Positions 1 to 8,420 are shown, numbered from the stretch's first letter. The stretch is DNA of 17,576 nt from CANIZL01 sp043788645 (GCA_043788645.1 JAYVTS010000086.1:1-17576), one strand, 5' to 3'. Numbers and translations are program-made. The notes: generated by a model not told the origin, from the letters alone.

Positions 1-296
1 CTGTCTGGCCGCCTTGGTTCGGCGTTTTGAGCCCAACACTACAGATCGGTTCGGAATCGCCTTGCCCCCTCGCCAGACGGGCTCTCGCTGCGTCTCGCCA
101 AATGTTAAGGGGTGATGAACGCTCTGGGCTCGGAGTATTCGCATTGGCTGGCCCCCGGCGACATGCCCCGATTATGGTCACAACTCCCTGATCGCGAAAG
201 GGTATGAAATATCTGGGCTAGCCAGGAATCGGGCAGTGAACAAATTCCCAAGAGCGGGTTGGCCCCTCGCGAACTGGTCTGCCACCGTCTATCTCC
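1..296. other. Intergenic leader upstream of pyrG
   Basis: No credible gene lies here; the open frames that cross it run antisense through pyrG. It holds one copy of a dispersed repeat (51-100 plus 201-221, listed separately). No ribosome binding site is visible before the GTG at 297, where the preceding bases are CCGTCTATCTCC. I see no convincing sigma-70 promoter. Confidence 0.5.
51..221 (+). repeat. Dispersed repeat, copy A (interrupted)
   Basis: Bases 51-100 align with 8342-8392 over about 50 bases with roughly three quarters identity; both share GGAATCGC near the start and CGCTGCGTCT near the end. Bases 201-221 (GGTATGAAATATCTGGGCTAG) differ from 8399-8419 mainly by T for C. The two blocks are about 100 bp apart here but nearly adjacent in copy B. 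Both copies are intergenic, so this looks like a non-coding repeat family rather than shared coding sequence. Function unknown. Confidence 0.55.
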
Positions 297-1919
297 GTGA
301 AGTATATTTTTGTCACGGGTGGCGTGATCAGTTCCCTCGGAAAAGGACTGACCGCAGCAGCCCTTGGAACACTCCTCGAAAATCGGGGTTTGACGGTGAC
401 GCTCCAAAAATTTGACCCCTATCTCAACGTCGATCCCGGCACCATGAGCCCGTATCAGCACGGTGAAGTATACGTCCTGGACGATGGCGCCGAAACGGAT
501 CTCGACCTTGGCCACTACGAGCGCTTTACCAATACCTCCCTCTCGCGGGCCAACGCCACCACCAGTGGCCAGGTTTACGAGCAGGTCATTAAAAACGAAC
601 GGGATGGTGTTTACTTGGGTAAGACAGTTCAGGTGATCCCTCATGTAACCGATGAAATCCAGCGCCGAATTTATGCGTTGGCAGATCAGACCAAGACGGA
701 CGTTATTATTACGGAAATTGGTGGAACGGTTGGGGACATTGAAGGGCTGCCGTTTTTGGAGGCCATCCGCGAGTTCGCCCAGGAGGTTGGCCCGGGGAAC
801 GTCTGTTTCATTCATGTCACTTACGTTCCTTTTATCAAGGCGGCCGGTGAACTCAAAACCAAGCCGACTCAGCAATCCGTAGCCAAACTCCGCGAGATCG
901 GTCTCGCGCCTCACATCCTGGTTTGTCGCTGCGAGCATCCGTTGGGCAAGGAACTCCGTAGCAAACTGTCCATGTTTTGCAACGTTCCCTATGAGGCCGT
1001 GATTGAAGAAAAGGATGTTGAGCATACGATTTACGAAGTGCCGCTCATGCTCCAGCGCGAGCGGATGGATGATTTGGTGTGCCAGACACTCCGTCTCAGT
1101 CCGCCTCCCGCGAAGATGACGCATTGGCAGGATATCCTCCGCAAAATGATTGCCCCGCAACATTCCGTGAGGATTGGAGTGGTGGGTAAATATATCGAAT
1201 TACAAGACGCCTATAAATCGGTTTACGAAGCCCTCAAACATGGTGGAGTTGCAAATGATTGCGGTGTCCGGATCGATCAAATCGAGGCGGAGGAAGTAGA
1301 GAAACCGGGAGGCGAATCTTGGCTGAAAGGTTTGGGTGGTATTTTGGTGCCCGGGGGGTTTGGGGATCGTGGGACCGAGGGCAAAATCAAGGCGGCGCAA
1401 TACGCTCGTGAAAAAGGAATTCCCTATCTGGGTCTCTGCTTGGGTCTGCAAATCGCGACGATTGAATTTGCACGCAATGTTCTGGGCTTGAAGCAGGCTA
1501 ATTCGGCCGAATTCGACACCGACGAGCGGCGCACACCGGATCCCGTGATTCACCTGCAGGAGACTCAGCGACATGTTCAAAGGAAAGGGGGATCCATGCG
1601 GTTGGGAGCCCAAGAATGCTTACTGAAGCCGGGCTCGCTCGCGCAGAAACTCTACGGCAAGGCCACCGTAATCGAGCGGCACCGGCATCGGTATGAATTC
1701 AACCAGAACTACCGCGCACGGTTTGAAGCGGCGGGATTCATCATCAGCGGTACCACGCTGGACGATCAATTGGTGGAGATGATCGAAATTCCGAGCCATC
1801 CGTTTTTTATCGCGACCCAGGCGCATCCGGAATTTCTCTCAAAACCGACGCGACCGCACCCGTTGTTTATCGGGTTTATTGCAGCGGCGCATCAGCGGCT
1901 GCATAACAAGGCTTTGTAA
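297..1919 (+). CDS. pyrG: CTP synthase (glutamine hydrolysing)
   Basis: Cytoplasmic CTP synthase, which makes CTP from UTP using ATP and ammonia released from glutamine, the last step of pyrimidine nucleotide synthesis. The 540 residues match the usual length of about 545. The N-terminal synthetase half starts with KYIFVTGGVISSLGKG, the P-loop region typical of the family, and has the conserved DPYLNVDPGTMSPYQHGEV stretch. The C-terminal class I glutamine amidotransferase half has PGGFGDRG, the nucleophile Cys381 in GLCLGLQ, and His510/Glu512 in AHPEF, so the triad is complete. The start is GTG at 297, which gives the exact family N-terminus; no Shine-Dalgarno is visible. It stands alone, convergent with recQ 49 bp downstream, and no intrinsic terminator is obvious in that gap. 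Identification is secure. Confidence 0.97.
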   Translation: MKYIFVTGGVISSLGKGLTAAALGTLLENRGLTVTLQKFDPYLNVDPGTMSPYQHGEVYVLDDGAETDLDLGHYERFTNTSLSRANATTSGQVYEQVIKNERDGVYLGKTVQVIPHVTDEIQRRIYALADQTKTDVIITEIGGTVGDIEGLPFLEAIREFAQEVGPGNVCFIHVTYVPFIKAAGELKTKPTQQSVAKLREIGLAPHILVCRCEHPLGKELRSKLSMFCNVPYEAVIEEKDVEHTIYEVPLMLQRERMDDLVCQTLRLSPPPAKMTHWQDILRKMIAPQHSVRIGVVGKYIELQDAYKSVYEALKHGGVANDCGVRIDQIEAEEVEKPGGESWLKGLGGILVPGGFGDRGTEGKIKAAQYAREKGIPYLGLCLGLQIATIEFARNVLGLKQANSAEFDTDERRTPDPVIHLQETQRHVQRKGGSMRLGAQECLLKPGSLAQKLYGKATVIERHRHRYEFNQNYRARFEAAGFIISGTTLDDQLVEMIEIPSHPFFIATQAHPEFLSKPTRPHPLFIGFIAAAHQRLHNKAL

Positions 1920-1968
1920 TTCTGATGGTACGTCTGGCCTTACTGATCGCACCGGACGAGAGAGGCGT

Positions 1969-4323
1969 TCACACAAGTCCCTGTTTGCTCCCACGCTGGA
2001 TGGTTTGCCAGAACTTGAGTCGGCCGTAGTCGAATTTTCCACCCAGATGCTCCCAGACAGGCTTCAAACTTGCGCCGCCACTGACACCCACGCCGCATTG
2101 TTTCATCGCGTCGCTAATCGCCGTATTCTGCTCGGCGGTCAGACATCGGCTAACGTCAAATACTTCGCCGGCCTCCCAGGCGGTGGCGAGATGGCCGATG
2201 ATGGTGCCCACCGTGAAGGCGCGTCCGTCAGCGATTTGTTCTGGGGTTTGGCCTTCTCGAAAACTCCGCAATGATTCTTGAACGGTGCCGGTCAACAGTT
2301 CGCCGCGAGTTTTGGGTGCTGGTCGTGAACTCGGGGCTGCGACGGTCGGGATTGCGGAAAAGGGTTGTCGGCCGTAGTTGCCCACATGAGTGACGATCTC
2401 GTGGAGAAACGCGGCTCCGAAATCAGACAATTTTCGCTCACCGACGCCCGTGATGCGGAGAAAGGCAGCGTTATCGGTCGGATACTGCCGGGCCATCCAG
2501 CGCAGGGAGGTATCGCCAAAGACTACATAAGGTGGCACTCCGCGTTCGTCCGCCAGTCGTTTCCGAAGTATGCGAAGACGTTCAAACAACGATTGATCAC
2601 ATTCAATGTCTCCGCTCCGGACGGTCGTGGAAGTGGTTGGCGCGGCCATCGGCTTGGTCAGCTGAATGGGCTGACGTTCACGAAGGGCAGCCAAGCCTTC
2701 GGCGGTAATTTCCAGCGTGCTAAATTTCTCATTATTCTGGCGCAAGAAACCGAGGCGGATCAATTCACGTCCGACCGCGCCCCATTCTGGCCGCGAAAGT
2801 TCTTTCCCGATACCGTAGGTGGTGAGTTGATCGTGCCCCCATTGGCGCACCTTGTCCGTGTCGCCACCCGTGAGGACGGCGATCACATGATTGATGCCGA
2901 CGTTGAAGTTGCTCTTCTGCCGAATCCGAACCACGCACGAAAGTATTTTTTGTGCGGGGACGGTGCCGTCGTAGGTGGCGCGGGGTTCGAGGCAATTGTC
3001 ACAGGCACCGCATTCGGATTCAGGAAATTCTTCCCCGAAATAATCGAGAAGTGCGCACCGGCGACAGCCGCGAAGCTCGGCGTAGTGCGCCATTTGTTGG
3101 AGCTGGGTCGTCGCAGTGCGGCGCTCATCTTCCGAAGGTTTTTCGCGAATGAAATCGGACTGCTTTACCACATCCCCGGCGGACCATAACAAGACGCATT
3201 CGGCCGGTAATCCGTCTCGTCCAGCTCGTCCCGTTTCTTGGTAGTAGCCTTCGAGATTCTTGGGCAAATCATGGTGAATGACGAAGCGGACGTTGGGTTT
3301 GTTGATGCCCATTCCGAAGGCGATCGTGGCGCAAATAACCCGCACTTCATCTCGGAGGAATCGTTCCTGGTTACGATCACGGTCGCCGCGATCTAGCCCG
3401 GCGTGGTAAGAGGCGGCCGCCACCTTATCCTCTTTTAATTGCACCGCTAAGCGATCTGCACCGGCTCGACTGAAACAATAGATGATACCGGAATCAGCGG
3501 GTCGAAGGCGGATGAAATCGAGTACCTGGCGGTAGGCCTGTTGCCGGGGCAGAACTCGATAAGTCAGATTGGGCCGATTGAAGCTCGCCACCGCGAGGTG
3601 CGGATCCTGGAGATGGAGCGCACGGGCTATATCGTGACGGACTCGTTCCGTGGCGGTCGCGGTGAGGGCGACGAACGGCACGTTGGGTAAACGATCCCGC
3701 AAGGTCGCCAACTGCCGGTATTCTGGCCGGAAATCGTGGCCCCATTCACTGATGCAATGCGCTTCGTCCACGGCCACGCACGCCACTCCCCAGCGGCGCA
3801 AGGATTCGAGCAGACCGCCGTCCCCAGCGAAAAGTCGCTCGGGCGAGAGGTAAAGGAGCTTGTATTCGCGGGCATTGAGGGCACGCCAGCGGGCTTTGCG
3901 TTCGTCCTCGTCGAGGGTGGAATTGAGAAACGTGGCGCCGACCCCGTTGGCGTGAAGTTGGTCCACCTGATCTTTCATCAGCGCAATCAACGGCGAGATG
4001 ACGACCGTTAGTCCGGGGCGGACCAGAGCGGGGAGTTGGAAGCAGAGCGATTTGCCGCCACCCGTGGGCAGCAGCGCGAGGACGTCGCGACCGGCGAGCG
4101 TCGCACGAATGATTTCTTCTTGATGCGGACGAAAGGCCGGATATCCCCAGACCTGTTTCAGAGGCGTGAGCAGATCCGTGTGTGCGGCAAAGTCGCGCCG
4201 CTCCGCGATTTCACTGGCAGAAAGGGCCGGGGAGGCCGTGCTTACGGCGGCACCCACCTCTGGCGCTGTGGTGTTTTCTTCGAACATCGCTTGAAAATCC
4301 GGTTCTGCTTCAGTACTAGGCAC
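1969..4323 (-). CDS. recQ: ATP-dependent DNA helicase RecQ with C-terminal HTH extension
   Basis: 3'-5' superfamily 2 helicase acting in recombination and replication-fork repair. Visible in order: Walker A LPTGGGKS at residues 85-92; DEAH at 186-189; TATAT motif III near 221; the helicase C-terminal lobe with YYQETGRAGRDG near 360-371; Zn-binding subdomain with Cys420, 438, 441 and 444; RQC winged helix about 455-555; HRDC about 575-650; and a final helicase-associated HTH (HTH_40-like) about 672-775. At 784 residues it is longer than E. coli RecQ (about 610), mainly because of this last domain, which is known from other bacterial RecQ proteins. The open frame starts at GTG 4323, inside an 11-bp inverted repeat; ATG 4287 (residue 13) is an equally plausible start. 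Neither has a clear Shine-Dalgarno. It lies 99 bp downstream of the sugar-binding protein gene on the same strand. Confidence 0.96.
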   Translation of the reverse strand: MPSTEAEPDFQAMFEENTTAPEVGAAVSTASPALSASEIAERRDFAAHTDLLTPLKQVWGYPAFRPHQEEIIRATLAGRDVLALLPTGGGKSLCFQLPALVRPGLTVVISPLIALMKDQVDQLHANGVGATFLNSTLDEDERKARWRALNAREYKLLYLSPERLFAGDGGLLESLRRWGVACVAVDEAHCISEWGHDFRPEYRQLATLRDRLPNVPFVALTATATERVRHDIARALHLQDPHLAVASFNRPNLTYRVLPRQQAYRQVLDFIRLRPADSGIIYCFSRAGADRLAVQLKEDKVAAASYHAGLDRGDRDRNQERFLRDEVRVICATIAFGMGINKPNVRFVIHHDLPKNLEGYYQETGRAGRDGLPAECVLLWSAGDVVKQSDFIREKPSEDERRTATTQLQQMAHYAELRGCRRCALLDYFGEEFPESECGACDNCLEPRATYDGTVPAQKILSCVVRIRQKSNFNVGINHVIAVLTGGDTDKVRQWGHDQLTTYGIGKELSRPEWGAVGRELIRLGFLRQNNEKFSTLEITAEGLAALRERQPIQLTKPMAAPTTSTTVRSGDIECDQSLFERLRILRKRLADERGVPPYVVFGDTSLRWMARQYPTDNAAFLRITGVGERKLSDFGAAFLHEIVTHVGNYGRQPFSAIPTVAAPSSRPAPKTRGELLTGTVQESLRSFREGQTPEQIADGRAFTVGTIIGHLATAWEAGEVFDVSRCLTAEQNTAISDAMKQCGVGVSGGASLKPVWEHLGGKFDYGRLKFWQTIQRGSKQGLV

Positions 4324-4354
4324 GGCACCGACTTTAATGCGTGGGTGCCGTGCC
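4319..4354. promoter_or_regulatory. 11-bp perfect inverted repeat at the recQ start
   Basis: GGCACGGCACC (4319-4329) and GGTGCCGTGCC (4344-4354) are perfect reverse complements separated by 14 nt. On the minus strand this is a strong hairpin that would bury the GTG at 4323, and it ends 31 nt before ATG 4287. No T-run follows the stem on the minus strand, so it is not a standard terminator. A protein operator or a translation-controlling 5' hairpin for recQ is inferred; neither is shown. Confidence 0.5.
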
Positions 4355-4422
4355 CGAAAGCGTTCCGGAGGCTGCTACGAAGAAAATCGCTAAGTGTTAC
4401 CAGCACTGCCCGGCGGGCTGGG

Positions 4423-5385
4423 TTATTTCGGCAACCACTTCTCCCAATTCTTGGCGTACGCCTCAACGTTCTCTTTCGTGACCCGTTCGAGGGGACTGAC
4501 CTCTTTTACCGCAGCCGGGCTCTTTTTGAAGTGGACTTTATCCAGCAATAATTCGACCGACCGATATCCCCACTGAAAGCATTGCTGAGCGAGCAGAACC
4601 TGCACATGCCCGCTTCGGAGATAATTCAGGCAGATGGGCAGCGCGTCCACGCTCACACATTTAACGGTGCCTGGTTGCCATTTGAGGGCCTTTTCCGTGA
4701 AGAGTGGCCAACCGCCAATCATCGCCCAACCGGTAATGTCCGGATTCGCCTGCATGACTTGCTCGACCTTGGCCGCGGCGTCCTGGGGAGTTTCCCGATG
4801 ATAATAGGTGTCTTTGATGACGATTCCCGGGTGTTTTATGGCTTCGGCTTTCACTCCGGCGACGCGTTTTTGGAGGTTGGGCGCATTCTGGTTTCCGGCG
4901 AGAATGGCGACTTTGCCCTGGGTCCCGAGCAGTTTCACTAATTCGGCCATAACTTGTCCGCCGCACAGTTCGTCATCGACGCCGTACGTCACAAAGCGCT
5001 TCGATTTCGGCGCATCTGAATCAAAGGTGCAAACGGGTATCCCGTTATTGGCTGCTTTGTTAATCGCATCGGTCAATTTGTTGGCGTCGGAACAACTAAC
5101 GGCGAGGCCATCGACACCGGCCAACACGAGTTGTTCGATGGCTTCAGCTTGCTTTTGAGCGTCTTCGTCGTTGGGGGTACGCCAGTCGATTTTGATTTTG
5201 AGCCCATGTTTTTCACTGAGGTGGCGAGCTGCTTCATCCGCTCCGACGCGGGCGACTTGGAAGACGGCATTGCCTTGGGATTTTGCGATCAACCCAAACG
5301 TGTAGGCTTTGGCGGTAGCGGCGTGGGCGAAGGCCGGAAGCAACGGCAGGGCGGTGCTGGTGAGGAGAAAGATGCGACGATTCAT
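4423..5385 (-). CDS. Sugar ABC transporter substrate-binding protein (Peripla_BP_4 type)
   Basis: Periplasmic binding protein of the ribose/LacI-like class. The signal peptide begins MNRRIFLLTSTALPLLPAFAHA, with likely cleavage after residue 22. The mature part has the family pattern: GLIAKSQGNAVFQ, a DxxxQAEAIEQLVLAGVDGL segment, GIPVCTFDSD, and the hinge and second lobe with QANPDITGWAMIGGW. The length of 320 residues is normal. I chose ATG 5385 because the signal peptide starts there; the open frame runs further upstream to 5532, but that extension is charged and unlike a secretion signal. No Shine-Dalgarno is visible. No permease or ATPase gene is adjacent, so it is an orphan binding protein here, and the ligand cannot be named from sequence alone. 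It may be co-transcribed with recQ downstream. Confidence 0.88.
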   Translation of the reverse strand: MNRRIFLLTSTALPLLPAFAHAATAKAYTFGLIAKSQGNAVFQVARVGADEAARHLSEKHGLKIKIDWRTPNDEDAQKQAEAIEQLVLAGVDGLAVSCSDANKLTDAINKAANNGIPVCTFDSDAPKSKRFVTYGVDDELCGGQVMAELVKLLGTQGKVAILAGNQNAPNLQKRVAGVKAEAIKHPGIVIKDTYYHRETPQDAAAKVEQVMQANPDITGWAMIGGWPLFTEKALKWQPGTVKCVSVDALPICLNYLRSGHVQVLLAQQCFQWGYRSVELLLDKVHFKKSPAAVKEVSPLERVTKENVEAYAKNWEKWLPK

Positions 5386-5711
5386 GGTGTGTGCGTGGTG
5401 AATGGCTGAAGCATTTGGCGATGGAAGCCGGGCGTCAATGCCTGGGTGATATAGTTGGGAATGCTGACTTCGGTAGCGCCTCGTGCGGCAAGGTTTTAAC
5501 GATTTGGGGTTGGCTGAAGGAGGCAGATGCACCAGCGCTGCCAGCCAGGCATTTGAACTTCAGGTCTCGTACCCTCGATTCATCGGGTTTAACGGCTTGG
5601 ACCTCAACGCCTGAGATCTCTCTCGAAGGGCTAGGATCGAGCGGAACACACCTCCCGTAGGTATTCGTGTCAGGGTTGCGGACCGCCCGACCGCCATCGA
5701 GGATGACCGTC
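5386..5711. other. Divergent intergenic region between the sugar-binding protein and the sugar dehydrogenase
   Basis: It must hold the promoters of two divergent genes, but I see no strong sigma-70 match, tRNA or terminator. Only short inverted repeats occur, such as CTCGA...TCGAG near 5623-5642 and TGGCTG...CAGCCA near 5510-5545; these are too short to call. Weak open frames across it have no recognisable product. Confidence 0.4.
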
Positions 5712-7061
5712 ATGAATCCCCGTTTGTGGTTGGCCGCGTGGCTGGTTGTCCTTGGCCTGGCGCAGAGTTCGGTTGGCGCCGCACCCGCTCGCGTCTCCTT
5801 GACCTTGGTGACGGATGGTTTGACGTCCCCCTTGTCGCTCGCGGCTCTGCCGGATCGCAGAATGCTGGTCGTAGATCAAGTTGGCTACGTGCGCCTCATC
5901 GATGCCGTGGGCAAGTTGGCCGCCGCGCCGGTCCTCAATTGGACCAATAAACTGTCGGCCATCAACCTCGGTTCATTCGACGAACGCGGGTTGTTGTGCC
6001 TGGTATTACACCCAGATTTTGCTCGCAATCGTCGAGTTTTCGTGACTTACACGGGACCTCGGCGAGCCTCGGCGCCGACAAATTATGACTGTGTTTTGCG
6101 GCTCAGCGAATTCACGTTGCCCGCGTCGGAGCCGCTCCGGATGGATCCAGGGTCGGAACGCGTCGTGTTCGAAGTGGATAAACCGTATTTCAATCACAAC
6201 GGCGGACGCATTGCTTTTGGTCCAGACGGATACCTCTATCTGTCGGTCGGCGATGGGGGAGGGCCGAAAGGGTGCGATGTCGGGGAGGGCCATGTTCCGG
6301 AGGGGAATGGGCAGAATACGCGGACTCATCTGGCCAAGATATTGCGTCTAGACATGAGTGGGTTGGACCCGAGCCGAAAGACGGCTTATCGTATCCCATC
6401 GGATAATCCGTTTGCCGATGGACGCGATGGGTTGCCCGAGATTTATGCCTACGGAGTGCGCAACCCTTGGGCCTTGACATTTGATCGTGGTGGCGATCAC
6501 GGCCTGTACATTGCCGACGTGGGCCAAATGCGGTGGGAAGAAGTGGACGTCATCAAAAAAGGGGGGAACTATGGTTGGCCGTTGCGGGAAGGCTTCGAAG
6601 GCTTCAATCGCGAACATCCGGAACTGGAGCCGACCTCGCTCCCGGCCAAAGGCCTTCGAGGTGAGGCGTTGCTGGACCCCATTGCGGTCTACAAGAATGC
6701 CAGCGGTTGGAAGGGGGATCCGGACGCCTTGGGTATTTGTGTGACGGGTGGCTATGTGTATCGAGGCACCGCCATGCCAGAGTTGGTTGGTCATTATGTT
6801 TATGGAGATTGGTCCGGTGCCCAGGGAACGCCGCAGGGACGGATTCTGACGGCGATACCTCCGACAGCAGGCACTGGTCCGTGGAAAGTCGAACCGGTCC
6901 GCGTGGCGAATGCGAACAAACTTTTCGGGTGCGTATGCGGTTTCGGAGAGGACCAAGAAGGCGAGCTTTATCTTCTGACCAATGCCTCGACTGGCCTGAC
7001 TCCTGGCCGAGGAAAGGTGTGGAAATTGACGCCTGCCCCGCCCCAACCGGTCGGGCAGTGA
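5712..7061 (+). CDS. Secreted PQQ-dependent sugar dehydrogenase (glucose/sorbosone dehydrogenase family)
   Basis: Six-bladed beta-propeller quinoprotein of the soluble glucose dehydrogenase family (GSDH, PF07995), probably oxidising an aldose in the periplasm with PQQ. Residues 1-24 form a signal peptide (MNPRLWLAAWLVVLGLAQSS, then VGAAPA). Family motifs: DERGLLCLVLHPDF (90-103), FNHNGGRIAFGPDG (160-173) with the presumed catalytic base His162, LAKILRLD (207-214), YAYGVRNPWALTFD (246-258), ADVGQMRWEEVD (268-279), GGNYGWP (284-290) and GGYVYRG (346-352). The 449-residue length is typical. I chose ATG 5712 because GAGG lies 9 nt upstream (5699-5702) and the signal peptide begins there; GTG 5667 and ATG 5703 are in frame upstream. 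No PQQ synthesis gene is in the window. The real substrate is unknown, since many family members are not glucose-specific. Confidence 0.9.
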   Translation: MNPRLWLAAWLVVLGLAQSSVGAAPARVSLTLVTDGLTSPLSLAALPDRRMLVVDQVGYVRLIDAVGKLAAAPVLNWTNKLSAINLGSFDERGLLCLVLHPDFARNRRVFVTYTGPRRASAPTNYDCVLRLSEFTLPASEPLRMDPGSERVVFEVDKPYFNHNGGRIAFGPDGYLYLSVGDGGGPKGCDVGEGHVPEGNGQNTRTHLAKILRLDMSGLDPSRKTAYRIPSDNPFADGRDGLPEIYAYGVRNPWALTFDRGGDHGLYIADVGQMRWEEVDVIKKGGNYGWPLREGFEGFNREHPELEPTSLPAKGLRGEALLDPIAVYKNASGWKGDPDALGICVTGGYVYRGTAMPELVGHYVYGDWSGAQGTPQGRILTAIPPTAGTGPWKVEPVRVANANKLFGCVCGFGEDQEGELYLLTNASTGLTPGRGKVWKLTPAPPQPVGQ

Positions 7062-7137
7062 CCGAGTGAACGGCAATCTTTGCTTCTAAGAAAATAGATT
7101 TTTGAAACCTTTCGACCGCACCGTGTGATTTAAGAGA

Positions 7138-7156
7138 GTAGCCGATGGTCGGCTGC
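7138..7156 (+). promoter_or_regulatory. Hairpin in the leader of the 7173 gene
   Basis: AGCCGA (7140-7145) and TCGGCT (7149-7154) pair perfectly around a TGG loop; one wobble and one further G-C pair extend the stem to 8 bp. It lies 16 nt before ATG 7173 and 28 nt before ATG 7185, with no T-run after it. It could affect translation start; this is inference. Confidence 0.35.
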
Positions 7157-7172
7157 CAGCAGCAACACGTCA

Positions 7173-8264
7173 ATGCGGCTTAAGATGAAAAATAAACTCT
7201 CCATTGCGGTCGTAGGTCTAGCTTGGTTTTTGACCTTCTCGGGCGTGGGCTCCGCTTCGCCCTTGCCACGCCAACGCATCCCAGCGGATGCCAAGTGGCT
7301 TTTTCACGCCGATCTAGTGGGGTTTCGTGCCTCTCAAATCGGTCACTACGTCCAAACCAACTTCCTAAGCGGGCCGCTGAAGGAAGTCTCGTCGAATTTG
7401 AAGTTCGATGCTGAGGCCTTGTTGCGGAAAGTGACTTCGGTCACGGCCTACGGGAGTGACTTCAAGAAAAACGACCCTGAAGCAAGCCTAACATCCGGGG
7501 TCTTAATCCTACAGACCGATACGGAAACGCAGCAGATCGTTGAAGGCGCGCTCGCAGCTCAGCTGTTGGCCAACACCAATAGCCCGCTCAAAAAGCTCCA
7601 AACTCAGCCCTACCCGCTCTATGCCGTGGGCAAGGATCTATTCGGCGCGATCCAGCCGGAAGGCGTCATTCTGCTCGGCAAATCCCGCGAGAGGATTAAT
7701 CAGGCGACCCAAGTTTTGGGGGGTAAACTGCCCAACCTCTCGGGTGGCCAAGGGTTCACCGATTTTCCAGCTACCTCCGATTCGTTCGTTTTTTTGGGAG
7801 TTGCCGAAGGCTTTAACCAGCTTATTGACCTACCACCTCAGGTCAAGGTGTTGCAAATGGCGGACGGGGTGAGAATCGTCCTGGGGGAAAAAGCCGAGCT
7901 GTTGTTTGTCGATCTGGCGTTGAAGAGCAAATCCGCCGAGATTGTGACCCAAATCCAACAAGTGCTGCAAGGCATCGTCGCGCTTTTTTCCCTCGGCGCC
8001 CCGGAGAATCAGGATCTTTCGGAACTTGTTAGAAGCACCAAAGTAACCGCTGCCGACAAAATCGTTGCGGTTGGGATGCAGTTCCCAGTGGCCAAGGCGT
8101 TGGCCCTGATCGCTAAGGGGGGCCAACAGGATATGGACGCGCCGAAACCCGAGCGTAGGTCGAGCAAACCGGGGAAGAAAAAATCGAAGCATCATGAGGA
8201 ACCGATAATCCAGCCCGAAGCTACAGCTTCACAAAAGGCTGAGCCAAAGGCCGAGCCGAAATAG
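7173..8264 (+). CDS. Exported hypothetical protein with Lys/Glu/Pro-rich tail
   Basis: I do not recognise this family. The N-terminus (MRLKMKNKLSIAVVGLAWFL, then TFSGVGSASP) is a clear signal peptide ending near residue 29, so the product is exported. The body (about 35-320) is globular and alternates hydrophobic strands with short polar loops, with no Cys and no catalytic motif I can name. The phrase IPADAKWLFHADLVGFRASQ near the start resembles proteins in which a secreted repeat reports on substrate or membrane mass, but that is only an impression. The last 45 residues are low-complexity and charged, with KPGKKKSKHHEEP and two AEPK units at the end, suggesting a disordered or surface-binding tail. 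ATG 7185 (residue 5) is an alternative start. An intrinsic terminator follows 25 bp after the stop, so it is probably transcribed alone or with the sugar dehydrogenase 111 bp upstream. Confidence 0.75.
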   Translation: MRLKMKNKLSIAVVGLAWFLTFSGVGSASPLPRQRIPADAKWLFHADLVGFRASQIGHYVQTNFLSGPLKEVSSNLKFDAEALLRKVTSVTAYGSDFKKNDPEASLTSGVLILQTDTETQQIVEGALAAQLLANTNSPLKKLQTQPYPLYAVGKDLFGAIQPEGVILLGKSRERINQATQVLGGKLPNLSGGQGFTDFPATSDSFVFLGVAEGFNQLIDLPPQVKVLQMADGVRIVLGEKAELLFVDLALKSKSAEIVTQIQQVLQGIVALFSLGAPENQDLSELVRSTKVTAADKIVAVGMQFPVAKALALIAKGGQQDMDAPKPERRSSKPGKKKSKHHEEPIIQPEATASQKAEPKAEPK

Positions 8265-8288
8265 CTCCATCGCCTGGTAACGGGGCTG

Positions 8289-8314
8289 AGCCCGGGAGAC
8301 GGAACCGGGTTTTT
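8289..8314 (+). terminator. Intrinsic terminator after the 7173 gene
   Basis: CCCGG (8291-8295) pairs with CCGGG (8305-8309) around a 9-nt loop; an A-T and a G-T pair can extend the base. The run of five T at 8310-8314 follows directly. It is placed 25 bp after the stop codon, as expected for a rho-independent terminator. Confidence 0.65.
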
Positions 8315-8341
8315 CCTGGTTTCATTTTGGTAAAGCCCAGC

Positions 8342-8420
8342 TTGGAATCGCTTCGGCCGCCTAGCTAGACCGGCTCACGCTGCGTCTGGCCACAACAGGT
8401 TATGAAATATCCGGGCTAGT
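8342..8420 (+). repeat. Dispersed repeat, copy B (compact)
   Basis: Bases 8342-8392 match 51-100, and 8399-8419 match 201-221, in the same order and orientation. Here the two blocks are only 6 bp apart, giving a compact unit of about 80 bp. It sits between the terminator of the upstream gene and the decayed surface-protein gene. It contains CCTAGCTAG, a partial palindrome, and ends in TATCCGGGCTAG. A weaker partial echo (CATATCCGGGCT and CCGTCTAGCTAAGCC) lies at 11538-11567. Confidence 0.55.

Noticed and set aside
105..1163. 352-residue open frame on the minus strand over pyrG
   Set aside because: It lies antisense to an unmistakable CTP synthase and its translation has no recognisable motif; a shadow of pyrG codon structure.
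2365..3189. 274-residue open frame on the plus strand within recQ
   Set aside because: Antisense shadow of the helicase; recQ motifs run uninterrupted through this span.
5386..5532. 49-residue N-terminal extension of the sugar-binding protein
   Set aside because: The stretch is charged and irregular, and the true signal peptide starts at ATG 5385.
5521..5600. Possible tRNA-like stretch upstream of the sugar dehydrogenase
   Set aside because: A GGTxxxGATTC-like T-arm fragment appears, but no cloverleaf can be folded.
6348..7076. 242-residue open frame on the minus strand over the sugar dehydrogenase
   Set aside because: Antisense to conserved propeller motifs and without its own signal or family match.
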